NCBI GenBank assembly: GCA_937928765.1
Contig: CALFVX010000001.1
Location: 96,641 to 160,640 of the forward strand
DNA: 64,000 nt
Reading direction: 5' to 3'
From: an uncultured Endomicrobiia bacterium
Lineage (GTDB): Bacteria; Elusimicrobiota; Endomicrobiia; DTEH01
The notes under the pieces are model-generated. The model did not search any database. It had not been told where the DNA came from and worked only from the letters and a program-made list of their open reading frames with translations. Position numbers and translations under genes: made by a program. Positions 1 to 13,668 of this stretch are shown here, piece by piece. Numbering within the stretch: the stretch's first letter is position 1; each line of letters opens with the position of its first letter.

Positions 1-1
1 T

Positions 2-3000
2 CCACAGACAACTCTAACTGATGGTCATACTTATGATATCAAAGCACGTGCATACGATGCTGCTAACAATTTAAGTGGAGAATCAAACATACGAAGGTTC
101 TTCCAGGATACTTCATATCCTTATTCAGCAGTTTTACCACCACCTGCAAACAATGCTTATTATCGTGAAATAACAACAATTTCAGGGACAAGTTATGATG
201 ATACTGCAGGTGTAGAGACAGTAGAGATTGGTCTACAGCGGTTAGATAACAACCAATGGTGGAACAATACATTACAAGCATGGGATGTTAACCCGCAATG
301 GATACCTGCAACTGTAGGAGGTAGTGTTGGTGATAAAGTTCGTAGCTGGAGTGTTTCCATAGCAACCTCAGCATGGGCACATGGGTTATCTTATAGATTA
401 AGAACACGGGCTAAAGATTATGTTGCTAACTTTACTCATTACGAAGGTGGCACTGCTGACGGCGTAATAAGAGTTGAACCTTTCTATTGTGATAAAGAAG
501 CACCACTGTTTGCTACCGTAGTGCCACAAAATAATACAAGGTATAGAGCATTACCTACAATCTCAGGTACTGCGACTGATACACCTGCAGGTGTTAACCT
601 TGTTGAAATTGCAGTGTATCGGCTTGATTTTAATGATTACTGGGACGCTTCTGTAAACGACTGGAAGGGTGCACCTTCAAATATCTGGGATATAACTAAT
701 CTTATTGGCTCAACCTGGACATATACAAAGATTGCTGATAACAACAAATGGACAAGCGGTGCAAGGTATCATATATATGTGCGGGCAATAGATAACGCAG
801 GAAACATCACACCACATACCACAACCTGGGTACAACTTGACTGGGCACCACCGGTGTCAAGAATTACCGAGCCAGGTCCGGGTGATGTGGTCTATAGAAA
901 TATCGTAATACCTACAATCTCGGGTACAGCACAGGATATAACCCCTGGAACAGGAATATCAGAAGTAAGGATAAGAATACAACGTTCCGACGGTGCCTGG
1001 TTTGACGGTTTAGCATGGTCAGGGACTGAAAATACATGGTTGCTTGCTGATGAACTTATCCCAGGAACACCGTATCAATGGCGTAAACTAAATATGTCAG
1101 ATAAATGGACTTCTGGGTACTCTTACAAGATAAACTCGCGTGCTAAAGATGCTGTCCAGGTACCACCAGATGAAAATAAAGAAATTAATTTCTCAACAGT
1201 AACTTATTATTACGATACAACAGCACCAACTTCAAAAATAAACCTTCCTGAAAATAATGCCTGGAGAAATACTTTGACACAAATCACAGGTACTGCTACC
1301 GACCCAACGATTATATTAGGTGGTGCGCCATCTAACATAGACAAAGTAGAAATTTCAATCCAGCGTCTATCCGACGGATATTATTGGTACGGCTCTTCGT
1401 TCTCTGCAGGAACAGTTCATTGGGCAACAACTACTATCACTGAAGTTCAACCAACTTCGTGGACTTTCACATATTCAATGCTTGATTCCTACTGGACTGA
1501 TAACACATCTTACACAATTGTATGTCGTGCGTATGACCGTGCAACGAACCTTGCCTGGGGGACAACGAATTATTTCATATTTGATACTTCAGCACCAACT
1601 TCAGCAATAACTTACGGTGGTCCTGTGGACGAAGTTAACAATCCAATTGGATACTTACCAAATTATCCTGTAAGAACAGTGCTTACAATTATCACAGGGA
1701 CAGCTGCGGATTACGGTTTAGGTAAACCTGATAAAATACAACTACAGGTTCGTCGTATTAATCCTACACCGGTTAAATATCTTGCAAACGATTTAACATT
1801 TGTAGATTACACAACCTGGGTTGTTGTAAATGTAGGTCCTGACGGTATCTGGAATTTTAACACTTCAGCAGTAGGATGGTTATCGTTCTCAGATTACGAG
1901 ATGCAATCCCGTGCTATAGATAAAGCAGGAAATGTTGAACCTGTATGGTCTACTGTTAGAACATTCAGGATGGAACCTGAACGTGCAAGGTCGGTCATTA
2001 CATCAGTTGAAAACGGTAAGTTCTATCAATCAGTTTCTGCTATTGGTGGAACAGCAACACAGAATCCTTTAACTGAACGGCTGGATTTAAGAATAAAACG
2101 TGAAACTGACGGATATTATTGGTCAGATTCTTTAGGCAGTTGGGTTAACTTCTCAACCTGGGTTGTAATTTTATCGCCTACATTACCTAACTGGTCATAT
2201 TCACATCCTAACTTACAATTTGTCCACGGGTCAAGTTATACCGTAGCATCAAAAGCATGGAGATTATCACCACTTGTTGCTGAATATGATACCGAACCGC
2301 CAGGACCACCACCGAATGTAATGCCAACATTCTGGATTGACAATGTTGCACCGTCTGCAGGTATCACTTTACCAAATAAAGCATATGTTAATAACTTACC
2401 GACAATTTCAGGTACTGCAACAGACGGATTATCCGGTATAAACAGAGTAGAACTCTATATCCGTGACACATTACAAGGTCCTAATACTTATTGGTCTCAA
2501 TATTCACAACAATGGGTGAATTATACTACAGCATGTATACCTTCATATTCCGCAGGTGAATGGATATTCATAGGTTCAACACCAACATGGCAGAATTTAA
2601 CAACTTACGGGTTAAAAGTAAAAGCATACGATAACTCAATTCCTGCTAACACTTACGAAACTTCAGAATTTATCTTCACTTATGATTTAGTCCCTCCTAC
2701 TGCAACAATAACTTCACCGGTACACGGCTCAACTATGTCTTTTGTTAATGTGATTTCAGGCAATTATTATGAACTACCGACACCACAAGTTAATTCAATT
2801 GATAAAATAGAAATAAGGATACAAGCACTTGGTGGTTCACAAGCAGGCAGGTACTGGCGTGATTCACCAGCAGGATGGACTCTGTCAGAAACCTGGAACT
2901 CAAGCACAGAGACTGTAAAAATTTATCCCTCTTCATGGACATATATCAAGCCCACAGCACTTAACTGGGAACACAATGTTTGGTATTCAATAGTAGTCCG

Positions 3001-6000
3001 TGCTAAAGATATTGCAGGTAATCAGCAATCTATATTTAATCTCGGTATATCATCAATTACATTCCTATTTGATGCTCAACCGCCGATAACTAATGTCACA
3101 ACGCCTGGACAGACATATCTTAATGCTCCACCAATCAACTTCACAGGTAATTTAACTGATGAACTCTCAGGTGCTGCAACCGTATATCTGAAGTTATATC
3201 TGTGGCTACCCGATGGAACAACATATTACTGGACAGGTGTTGCATGGTCTTCAACAGTTGTTGATGCTACAGCTATACCTACGGAAGAACTCGCACCAAA
3301 ATATTCACCACCGTCAGCTGTGTGGTCACATCCGTTCCCTGCCGGACTGACATTCGCTTCAATTGGCGGATATACAGATAAGAAATATAACCTCAAAGTC
3401 CAAGGTATAGACGGTGCACAACCTTATGGAAACATAGAACCCTGGGATGCAGGATTTGATTTCTATATAGACACAACACCTCCAAGGTCTTATATTGGAT
3501 ATCCACAAAATAATGCTAAGTTGAATTCATTAACTTTGATCTCAGGTACTGCTAACGGTTTCTATTCAGGATTACAAACTGTTGATATACAAATCTCTTC
3601 ATGGACAGGTACAAGTTGGTCAATTGTACAAGATTGGACATCAGTAGATAACGATACTTCAACGCCGGGTGATATAACTGTTGTCTGGAGTAAAACATCA
3701 GGGTTACCAACATGGCAGGATGGTGTGAACTACAGAATAATTTCTCGGGCAAGAGATAATGCTGGGAATTACGAAGTTGTATTATCTACTGTAGAGTTCT
3801 TGTACGATATCACACCGCCTGATGTTTATATCCAGAACCCGCCACAAGGTGTGTATTCATACCGTGGTCCTTCTACATCTTTAAATCCTTTGCCAACCAT
3901 CTCAGGGACTGCAAGTGATACTTTGACTGATATTGTAAAAGTTGAGATAAGGATTAAAGATAACACTGACGGATTATATTACGATGGTTCAAACTGGGTG
4001 AATAACCCGAGCACATGGGTTGTATGTACAGGAACTTCGCCATGGATATATGTTTCACCAGTATGGGAAAATGGTAAAGAATATATAATCAACGCGCGTG
4101 CAGTTGACAGCGCAGGGAACTTAACTCCAATGACAACGGCAACATTCTTGTTTGATTCAACATTGCCGACAATTTCATTAAAAGACCCGAACGCTGAGTT
4201 TGAACGTTCATTACCTACAATTTCAGGTACTGCTCAAGATTCAGACCCTGACGGTGCTGGACCTTTGAAGAGGTCAGGGATTCAAACTGTCCAGGTAGCA
4301 ATTTATAGTTATACTGATGGAAGTTGGTGGAACAATACTGCAAAAGTGTTCAATATTACAAACGAATCTGATGCTTATTATCCTGTCAGTGGCCCTTCAC
4401 CACTACCTGTTGACTTTGTCAACTGGTATGTAACAGATGTTGATACACCAACATGGATGAATAACCAGAGGTATAAAGTTAAATGTCGTGTTATAGACCG
4501 TTCAGGAAACATTTCTACAATGACTGTGCTTGAACAGATATTTGTATACGATATTTCGCCACCGGATTCTATTATCCGTTTACCTGAATTAAGTTATTAC
4601 AACTACTTACCAACAATCTCTGGTACATCGCAAGATACAAATTCAGAAGGTGAAATACAAAAAGTTGAAGTCCGTGTGTGGAATTATACATTAACACAAT
4701 TTGTTAATCCTCAAGGTGAAGGGGTCGGAACAAATCCTGATACTTCATGGTTTGTCACACAGACAACAACATCATGGCAGATATGGTTTAATCCGTGGAC
4801 GTTTACAAGCGGAACTAAATACAGAATAGAATCTCGTGCACAGGATAAAGCAGGAAATTATCAAGTGAATTATTCAACCAAATCCTTCAGATACGATACC
4901 GAGATACCGAATTCATATGTCACATTCCCTGCTAATGCAACATTTAGAAGAACATTGCCAATTATCTCAGGTACAGCAATAGATATCCCACCTGTAGCAA
5001 CAGGTGACGGTTATGGCGGTAGTGGTCTTGCACAAATACAGGTCGCTATACAGAATAAGATGACAGGTTTGTGGTGGGACGGTTCAGGATTTAACCTTTC
5101 AGGACCTGCAGGGTTTAATTATAGTGGTTCATTATCACCTGAACCCGTAACTTGGGATTATACAGGACTTCCAGAAACTGCGTTACAAAGCGGTGCTTCA
5201 TATTATATCACTTCAAGAACAAGAGATAATGCTGCTAACCAAGAGGAATTCTTTAACATCCGTGGGTCAACATTTGTCTGGGACAATACTCCGCCAGTAG
5301 CTTCAATACTTATCCCTGCTACACCTGAACAGTTCTATTCATCATTACCAACTATAACAGGAACCTGTGCTGACTTACCGCCACAACAAGGGTTACTTTC
5401 AGCAGGAATAAGGACTGTTGAACTTACAATACAAGATATAACACCTTATGTACCTGAAACAGATAAATACTGGACAGGGAATAGTTGGACTGGTGTCACA
5501 CCTACTACATTTACTGCATTAACAACTGATAACTGGCAAACTTGGTACTCAACTGCTGTTCCGAATACTGCATGGATACAAGGGCATAGATACAAAATTA
5601 AAGCATGGGCATATGATAATTCATTGCCACTGCCAGGTAACCAGCAAACACCAACCGAATCGTATTTCAAATTTGAATCTTCAGCACCAGTAGTTTCGTT
5701 CACTAATATCACACATAACAATTATTATAGAACATTACCACAGATTTCAGGGACAGCAGTTGATTACCCATTAACACCATTGTATCGTTCCGGAATGCAA
5801 AAAGTAGAAGTTTTGATAAAAGACAATCAAGCCAATAAATTCTGGGATGGCACATACTGGCAATCTTATGAACCTTTAGATTGGCCTGATGCAAGTTTTG
5901 TCTCAGGTTATAATCCACAAACTGTTGTAGATTGGTATTTTAACTCACCAAGTTATGAAAGTGGTAAGGATTATAACATCACAGCAAAACCTGTTGACCA

Positions 6001-9000
6001 ACTCAATATTTCTGGTTTATCTATAACTTATACAATCACTTACGATACTCATCCACCAGTTTCAAATATTGTTCGTCCTGAAGAAAACAAAGGATACTCT
6101 ACAGCTGACCCGTTAACAACAATAAGCGGTATTTCCGAAGATTATATGCCATATGTGGGATTTAAATATTCAAACATAACTTCTGCTAATGATATCCTTG
6201 TAACACTTCGTCTTGATGAACCACCGTATGACCCGTTAACTCCAAGTTCACTTGATAAATGGTGGAAATGGTGGGGTTCTTCAGGTTCTTGGGTTTCGGC
6301 ATCAAATTATTCCGAGTCAGATGTATGGTTCCCTGTGGATACAATTTATCAACAGATTGATAATGTCTCTTATTGGAGAATATACGAGAAAGTACCTGGT
6401 AATAGCACAGGGTCGGATAACTGGGTTTCAGGCAAAATCTACCGTTTCCGTGTGAAATCACAGGATAGAGTGGGTAATGTTGAAACTGTAGTTTCAACAC
6501 GCACATTCTCAGTTGATATCCAACCGCCAGTATCACGTTCTGTAAGACCGCAAGATGGTGGGTTCTACAACGCCACTACAAATATATTGACTACATTGTC
6601 AGGTACAGCAATTGATGATTTGCCCGATAATGTGAAACGTACCGATATAAGGATAAGATATGAAGAAGGTGGTAATGTTTACTACTGGAACGGTTCAATC
6701 TGGCAGCTTGGTGTTTCAAGCTGGCTTGCATGTGTCAATTTAACACCTGGTGGTACTTGGTGGGCATATATACCAGGTGTTTCAGGTAGCACAGTCGCAT
6801 GGGTCTCAGGTAAAACATACTATATGAACACAAAATCAATAGATAACGCCGATAACGTTGAGTTGGCATTTTCAACAATTTCATTCCAGGTAGATTCCTT
6901 ACCGCCATCAACAACAATACAGCAACCTGTCCATTTAGCAGGTTATTCACCATCACAGCCATTGCCGAGGTTTGAAGGTATCTGTTCTGATGATTTCAGC
7001 GGTGTAAAGAATGTAAAGATAGCGCTTCAGAGGTTATCCGATGGTTTATGGTGGCAAGGTGGTGCTGCTTGGGGTTCACAGGTGTGGTTTGATCTAACAA
7101 CTGCAAATGGTTATTTATCTTCAGGTGCCACATGGTGGTATTATCCTAAACCAACATTTACAAGTGGGCAACGATATATGTTAATAGCTTACGGGATTGA
7201 TAATGCTGACAATCCACAAACTGAATTCATAGTTGGTGTATCATCAAACATTTTCTCTTATGATGATATACCTCCAACAAGTGGTGTAGTGATACCTGCT
7301 AATGACGAAGCGTATTCAACTAACAAACCGTTAACTACAATCTCAGGCACGGCTGAGGATGATTTTAGTGGCGTAACCGGTGGCAAGATTAAGATATGGT
7401 TCCTGGGAGATCAAAATGATTGGAGTTTACCCGGTGGTACCTCTTACTACTGGACAGGTGTAGTTTGGAGTTCAGTTCAGGTTTATGAATTGAATGTATC
7501 TTCATTAACTTCTGACTGGTCCTGGTGGTATTATACAGCAGCATTTGATTGGAAGAATGGTAAAGAACATTATGTTAACATAAGAATGCGCGACCTTGCA
7601 GGTAACTGGCAGACAATAGGTGTAACTAATAAGTTCAAATATGATACAACATCTCCAGCTGTTACAATTTCAGTTCCACAGCCAGCTTCATTCTGGGGTC
7701 CTGCAAATAATTTGCCTACGCTCTCAGGTCAAGCAACAGATGAATTCTCAGGTGTATCCCGTGTATTGATACAGATTAAAAACGAAACCGATTCAACATA
7801 CTGGAATGGTTCAGAGTTCACAGCACATTCTACAAATTATGTATTAGCAACCCTTGTCTCACCGGGTGCGTTATCTACAGAATGGCGTGTTATATTCCCA
7901 ACACAATCCTGGATAACTGATAAATATTATTCAGTTCTGGCTAAGTCCTATGATAAAGCAGAAAATGTTTCAACTGATGCACAGAATACATTCACTCATG
8001 ATTCAACCTTACCGAGAACTGCGTTCTATATTCCATCACAACCATTCTATAATTACTTGACAACAATCTCAGGCACTGCATGGGAAGAAGGACCACCTGC
8101 ACCCGCAAGGTCAAGATTAAAAGAAGTTCGTGTTGCTATACAAAATGACCCAACAATAAACAATCTCTGGTGGGATGGTTCAGGGTTCAATTCTGTCTCA
8201 CCTGTATGGTTACTTTGTAGTGGCACAATTGAAGGTCAGGATTCGGCAAGCTTCTATTTCACAGGGTCAACACCTACCTGGGTTGATGGGAAAACATATC
8301 TGGTCCAAGCAAGAGCACAAGATAGAGCACTTAATTATCAATCTCCAATAACTACATTCTCGTTCACATACGATATTACAAAACCGACCGTGAGATTAAA
8401 GATACCTGATGAAGGTTCAGGATATAGATATAATTTATTACCTACAATTTCAGGTACTGCTTTTGATACTTCACCAGGACAATTAGCATCTGTTTATTTA
8501 AGAATAAAAGAACAAACAGGACTTTATAGATATTGGAATAACAATACACAACAATTTGATAGTGACCTTCCTGCAGAATCAGCCTGGTTCTTAGCAGTTA
8601 CAACAGTTACACCTCAGTGGACAATATGGTTTGCTACATTTACAACATTACCATGGCAGGATGGTATTTCATACTCAGTTGAAGCAAAATCTTATGATAT
8701 GGCAACTAACTTGTGTGTGAGTTATTCAACAAGTGTATTCACATACGATATATCTTACCCACACTCATATGTAGTACTTCCTCAAACAGGAACATATAGA
8801 AGACAACTTACGCAACTAACAGGTACTGCAACGGATATCGCCGGTGGTACTGTTACAGATGTTAAAGTTTATGTCCAGAGATTAACCGATGGCAGATGGT
8901 GGGCAACTGCAGGTAACTGGGTAACAGTTGAGACAGCGCTGCCGATAACACAACTTGTGGTTATATCGCCTGGTGTATGGGAATGGCAACGAAACGATAC

Positions 9001-12000
9001 TGAATTAGCAAGTTATTTAACAAGCGGTACATCATATTATGTCTACACTCGGGCATTTGATAACGCAACAAACATAGAACCTTTACCCGGTGCTGGTCCT
9101 TCAGTGTTTGTCTGGGATGTGACATCACCAACTTCTACTGTTACATACCCACAAGATGGCGGATATTATAATACATTATCAGTGATCTCAGGAACACAGG
9201 TTGATGTTGTCCCGTTTGCTGGTGCACGTGTAGCCGGAGTTCCTGCAATAACAGGTGCAGTAAAAGTTTCAATACAAGATTTAACTTATCCATCAACATA
9301 CTGGAATGCTTCGTTATCGCAATGGGTAGAAACCGAAGTGTTTAATGATGCGGTTGTATATCCTTCATCCTGGGTATTCACTAACCTTCCAACATTTGAA
9401 ACTGGAAAAAGATATAGAATAAGTTCTCGTGCTTATGATGCAGCGTTGCCTTCCGGTAATGACCAGTATACACAATTCCCACAAGCAGGGTACACAATTT
9501 TATTTGATACTAATCCGCCAATAGCAACTGTGACCTATCCTCCAAATAATTCAATCATAAACTTTGTTCCAACGATTACAGGTCAGGCATCAGACCAACC
9601 AACATTGAATTCTGGTATAGATAAAGTATTTGTAGCAATCCGCGAGATAGAGCCTGTAGGTTTATGGTGGGATCCCGCAACTTCGTCATTCACTTCCACA
9701 GTACCTATTTGGTCAACAGCAACTTGGATTTCAGGTCCACCAGCAAGATGGGAATGGCAAAATTCAGGATTAGTTTTAAGAGATGGATACAGATATTATG
9801 TACAATGTTATTCAAGGGACAGAGCTGGCAATGACGGGCCAACTTCAACACCGTTACTATTTAGATACGATACCACACCACCATCTGTTGGCATCACATT
9901 ACCTTACAAATCTTGGCATACTGCTTTAACCACTGTATCAGGTACTGCTGTTGATAGTGGTTATACAGGTGCTTCAATAAGCGAAGTTAAAGTAACATAT
10001 CAACATAATCCGCCTGGAGGTTTATGGTGGGACGGGACAACATTTAGTCAAGGTACAATAGAGAACGCATATTGGGAAACAGCAGATATTTCTTCACTAC
10101 CTACATGGTGGCGTAGTCCTACACCAAACTGGGCAACTGGTGAGACTTACAAAGTTGTAGCAAAGGCAAAAGATTTAGCAGGGAACTGGAGCACAATTTC
10201 GGAAAAAATATTCGCTATTGATGTAACGCCACCTTTGTCTGCTGTTACATTACCACAGTCTGGTAATTACTATAGCAGTGTCTCACAAATTAGTGGAACT
10301 TGTTACGATGCACACAGCGGAATTGAAAAAGTTGAAATAAGGTTAATAAATGTAACAGACAACTTAGGTTGGGATGGTAGTCAATGGGTTGTTGGGTTAT
10401 CAAGTTGGGTTGCGGTTAACAATGTGTATCAATCAAGCTGGAGTTATACAATATCAGTACCATTTACAACTGGCAAGAGGTACGAAGTAACAAGCAGGGC
10501 ATGGGATGTCGCAGGTTCATCTGAAACTGTAAGTGAGATACCTACATATGATATTTACTTTATGTACGACATAGACGCGCCAGTTTCACAAATTCAGCAA
10601 CCATATCAACCGTCAGGTTCTGAAGTTAAATACTATCGTTATCTACCAATAATCTCAGGAACAGCAGCTGATGTTCCAACAGAACCTGCAGGTTCAGGTA
10701 TTGATGAAGTTAAAATCGCTATTCAGGATAAAACCAGCGGTTTATGGTGGGGCGGTTCTGCGTTTGACCAAGAAACACCTTGGTGGGGTACAGTTGTTAC
10801 CGGTTCAACTTCTTGGAACGCTTCGTTCAGTGATTCCAACTGGGTTGATGGTAAGACATATTTAGTTATAAGCAAAGCATATGACAAAGCAATACCTCGG
10901 AATGAACAGACAACATTTAATGTTGTTGTTAATTCTGTGACATTTATTTGCGATAAATCCACTCCTACATCAAGAATCACATGGCCGATTGATTTCTTGG
11001 TAACAAATAACCTCACTACAATTTCAGGAACTTCACAAGATGTTTTAGTTTTAGGTAATGCAAGCGGGATACAGAAGACGGAAGTTTCAATATATTGTGT
11101 TTCACCTTCAACTGGCTGGTGGAATGGGACAGATTTTACGGGAACTTCACAACAATGGTTTGTAGCAACTAATCTAACACCTGCTAACACATCCTGGATA
11201 TACACGGGCTTTGCAGGTGCACTTATAACTCATTCAACTTATGTTGTATATTCACGCACATTTGATAATTCACTTCCTACACCTGGGAATTACGAAACAA
11301 CCTATAGTTCAAAAACTTTTGTATACGATGTTACAAAACCTACTTCTGTGATTAACCTTCCAACTTTAGCATATTACACTAACAGGCCTGACGCATCGCC
11401 AATGTATCAACTTCCGTTGATAAGCGGTACTGCGTTTGACCGGTTTGGTATTTCAAAAGTTGAAGTTTTGGTTCGTGATTTAACTTCAGGAACTACTTAC
11501 TGGACAGGGAACAGTTGGGTAGATTTTGTTCCTTCTGACTGGCCTGACGCTTCTGGAACAAGTTTGTGGCAGTTTACTTCAACACCTACCTGGCAGTCAG
11601 GTAGACAATATAGAGTTTATACAAAAGCAACTGACATTGCAGGAAATGTTGAAGACCGTGGTCCTGCGTTACCATCTGTTTATGACAAAACCTTTATATT
11701 TGACAACACACCGCCTGTATCACGAGTAACATATCCTCAAAACGGTGGTTATTACAACTCACCGTCAGTACTTTCAGGTACTGCACAAGACCCAACACCG
11801 GATACTGGGAATAATAAATCTGGAATTATGTATGTGAAAGTGCTCATTAAACGGCTTGATACTAACCAGTACTGGGACGGGACAGGTTGGAGTTCTACAA
11901 AACAAGAGTTAGATACTGTCTGGGTACAACAAGAAAGCAGGTGGTACAGGTCAACAGGGTTACCTAATTGGGAAGATGGTGTAAGTTATCAGATACAATC

Positions 12001-13668
12001 TCGTGCATATGACAACGCTACAAATCCTGAAGAAGAACCGTTACATCCGGGTTCTACTTGGACTTGTGATAAAACTTCGCCACTTGTATACTTACTTGCT
12101 CCAGTTCATAGTTTAACCATGCCACCGAATAAATATTACAATACCCTTGCTACAGTTTCAGGTACTGCTTCTGACCAAAACCCACTTTCACAAGTAGAAG
12201 TTAGAATTTACAGTTATATAGACGGTGGCTGGTGGGATGGTAGTTCTTGGAACATGGGTCTTTCGCCTGACGATGCATGGTTTGTTAGTTCATCAACTAC
12301 GAACTGGAGTTTATGGTATACAACATTTACAGCGTGGCAGTCAGGATATGTTTACAAAGTTGAATCCAGAGCTAAAGATGTTGCAAACAACTATTCTACT
12401 GAATATTCTACATCTATCTTTAGATACGATACTACAAAACCTGAAACTTATGTTTCCTTCCCGCCGAATGGTGTGTATATTGCTGAGTTAACTACTATCT
12501 CAGGTACAGCAAAAGATTTACCTGAACCTTCTGGTGCGTATTATGGTCCATCAGGGCTTTATAATGTAAGGATTGCTGTAAGAAATAACCAGACAGGTTA
12601 TTGGTGGTCAGGTACAGGATTTACTGCGGGAAGTTTAACTGAACGGCCAGTATCAGGTCTTGCAAGTTGGATATTTACAGAAATAAATACTCAATCGTTA
12701 CAATCAGGCGTGTCGTATTATATCACAGCACGGGCTGAAGATAACGCTGGTAACCCACAAGCAAGTATTACTTCACCTGGCAACCGTGAAGATTGGTACA
12801 ACATCCGCGGTTCTACATTTATTTTTGACAACACACCGCCTGTGTCAAGAATAGAATTTCCTGCTAACAACGGTGCATATAACACAGCGTTTACTATTAT
12901 TTCAGGTACTTCAGTAGATTTAACTGCCGGGGTTAATAAAGTAGAAATTTCTATCCAGAACCTTACTGATTCAGGAACACCATATTGGAACCACAACTTA
13001 AACATCTGGGAATCAAACGCTCCTCAAGAAAGATGGATAACTATTTCAACCTCAGCCCCCGGTGGACAAATAGTCAACTGGGTGTACCAAAATGCGTCAA
13101 TATACTGGACCGATGGCAGGATATATCGTGTGCGTGTCCGAGGATATGACAATGTTACAATACCGCAGGCAAATGTAGAAACTGAGCCAAATATATCATC
13201 TCATACATTTATCTACGATATTACAAAACCTACTTCTACGGTGTTACAGGTTCGTGTAGGTGGCGAATGGAGAAACATTGAAGAGTTATATTTTGAAAAT
13301 GTGGAATACATTGGCGGTTCTGCAGCAGACAATGCTCATCCGTTAAACAACAGTGGTATAGTGCCAAACAGCGGTGTAAAAATATGTCTTCTCCGTGACG
13401 AGAACGAAAACGAAATAATTGATACTAACGGTGCTGACCTTATCTGGGACTTTGTAAACTCTACCTGGACTGCTTATTATGGTAGTGTAGGTATGAACAA
13501 CTTAGGTGTGTGTACAGGCGGTGAACCCTCCTGGCAGTCACCTGCGTTCTCTACTGCTACTTGGAAATCAGGTAAACTTTATTTTGTAAGGTCGCAAGCT
13601 ACTGACCGTGCAGGGAATGTTCAAGATTATGATGTTTCAAACTGGAAGAGATTTTATGTCACCCTTCC
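2..13668 (+). repeat. Repeat family A: about 36 tandem Ig-like domains
   Basis: Each copy of roughly 120-130 residues shows, in order, a 'LPTISGTA.D' strand, a 'V...I......YW.G..W' tract, a late 'Y.I..RA.D.AGN' strand, and the linker 'F.YD...P.S.I..P' leading into the next copy. I counted about 36 ISGT-like motifs by eye, including the one before base 521. This is the pattern of bacterial Ig-like domains in large adhesins. The copies have diverged: some have lost the SGT motif (GNYYELP, FTGNLTD, FEGICSD), and length varies through inserted Gly/Pro loops. The last copy (near 13240-13668) carries an acidic, calcium-loop-like 'DENENEIIDTNGAD' insertion. Confidence 0.85.

Noticed and set aside
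521-523. GTG start of the giant ORF as given in the track
   Set aside because: The frame is open upstream to base 2 and encodes the same repeat family, so this GTG is an internal valine codon.
10723-11205. 160-residue minus-strand ORF inside the giant gene
   Set aside because: It is a shadow of the Ig repeats, with no family resemblance and no ribosome site; the same applies to 20950-21441 and the other minus ORFs under 2-35827.
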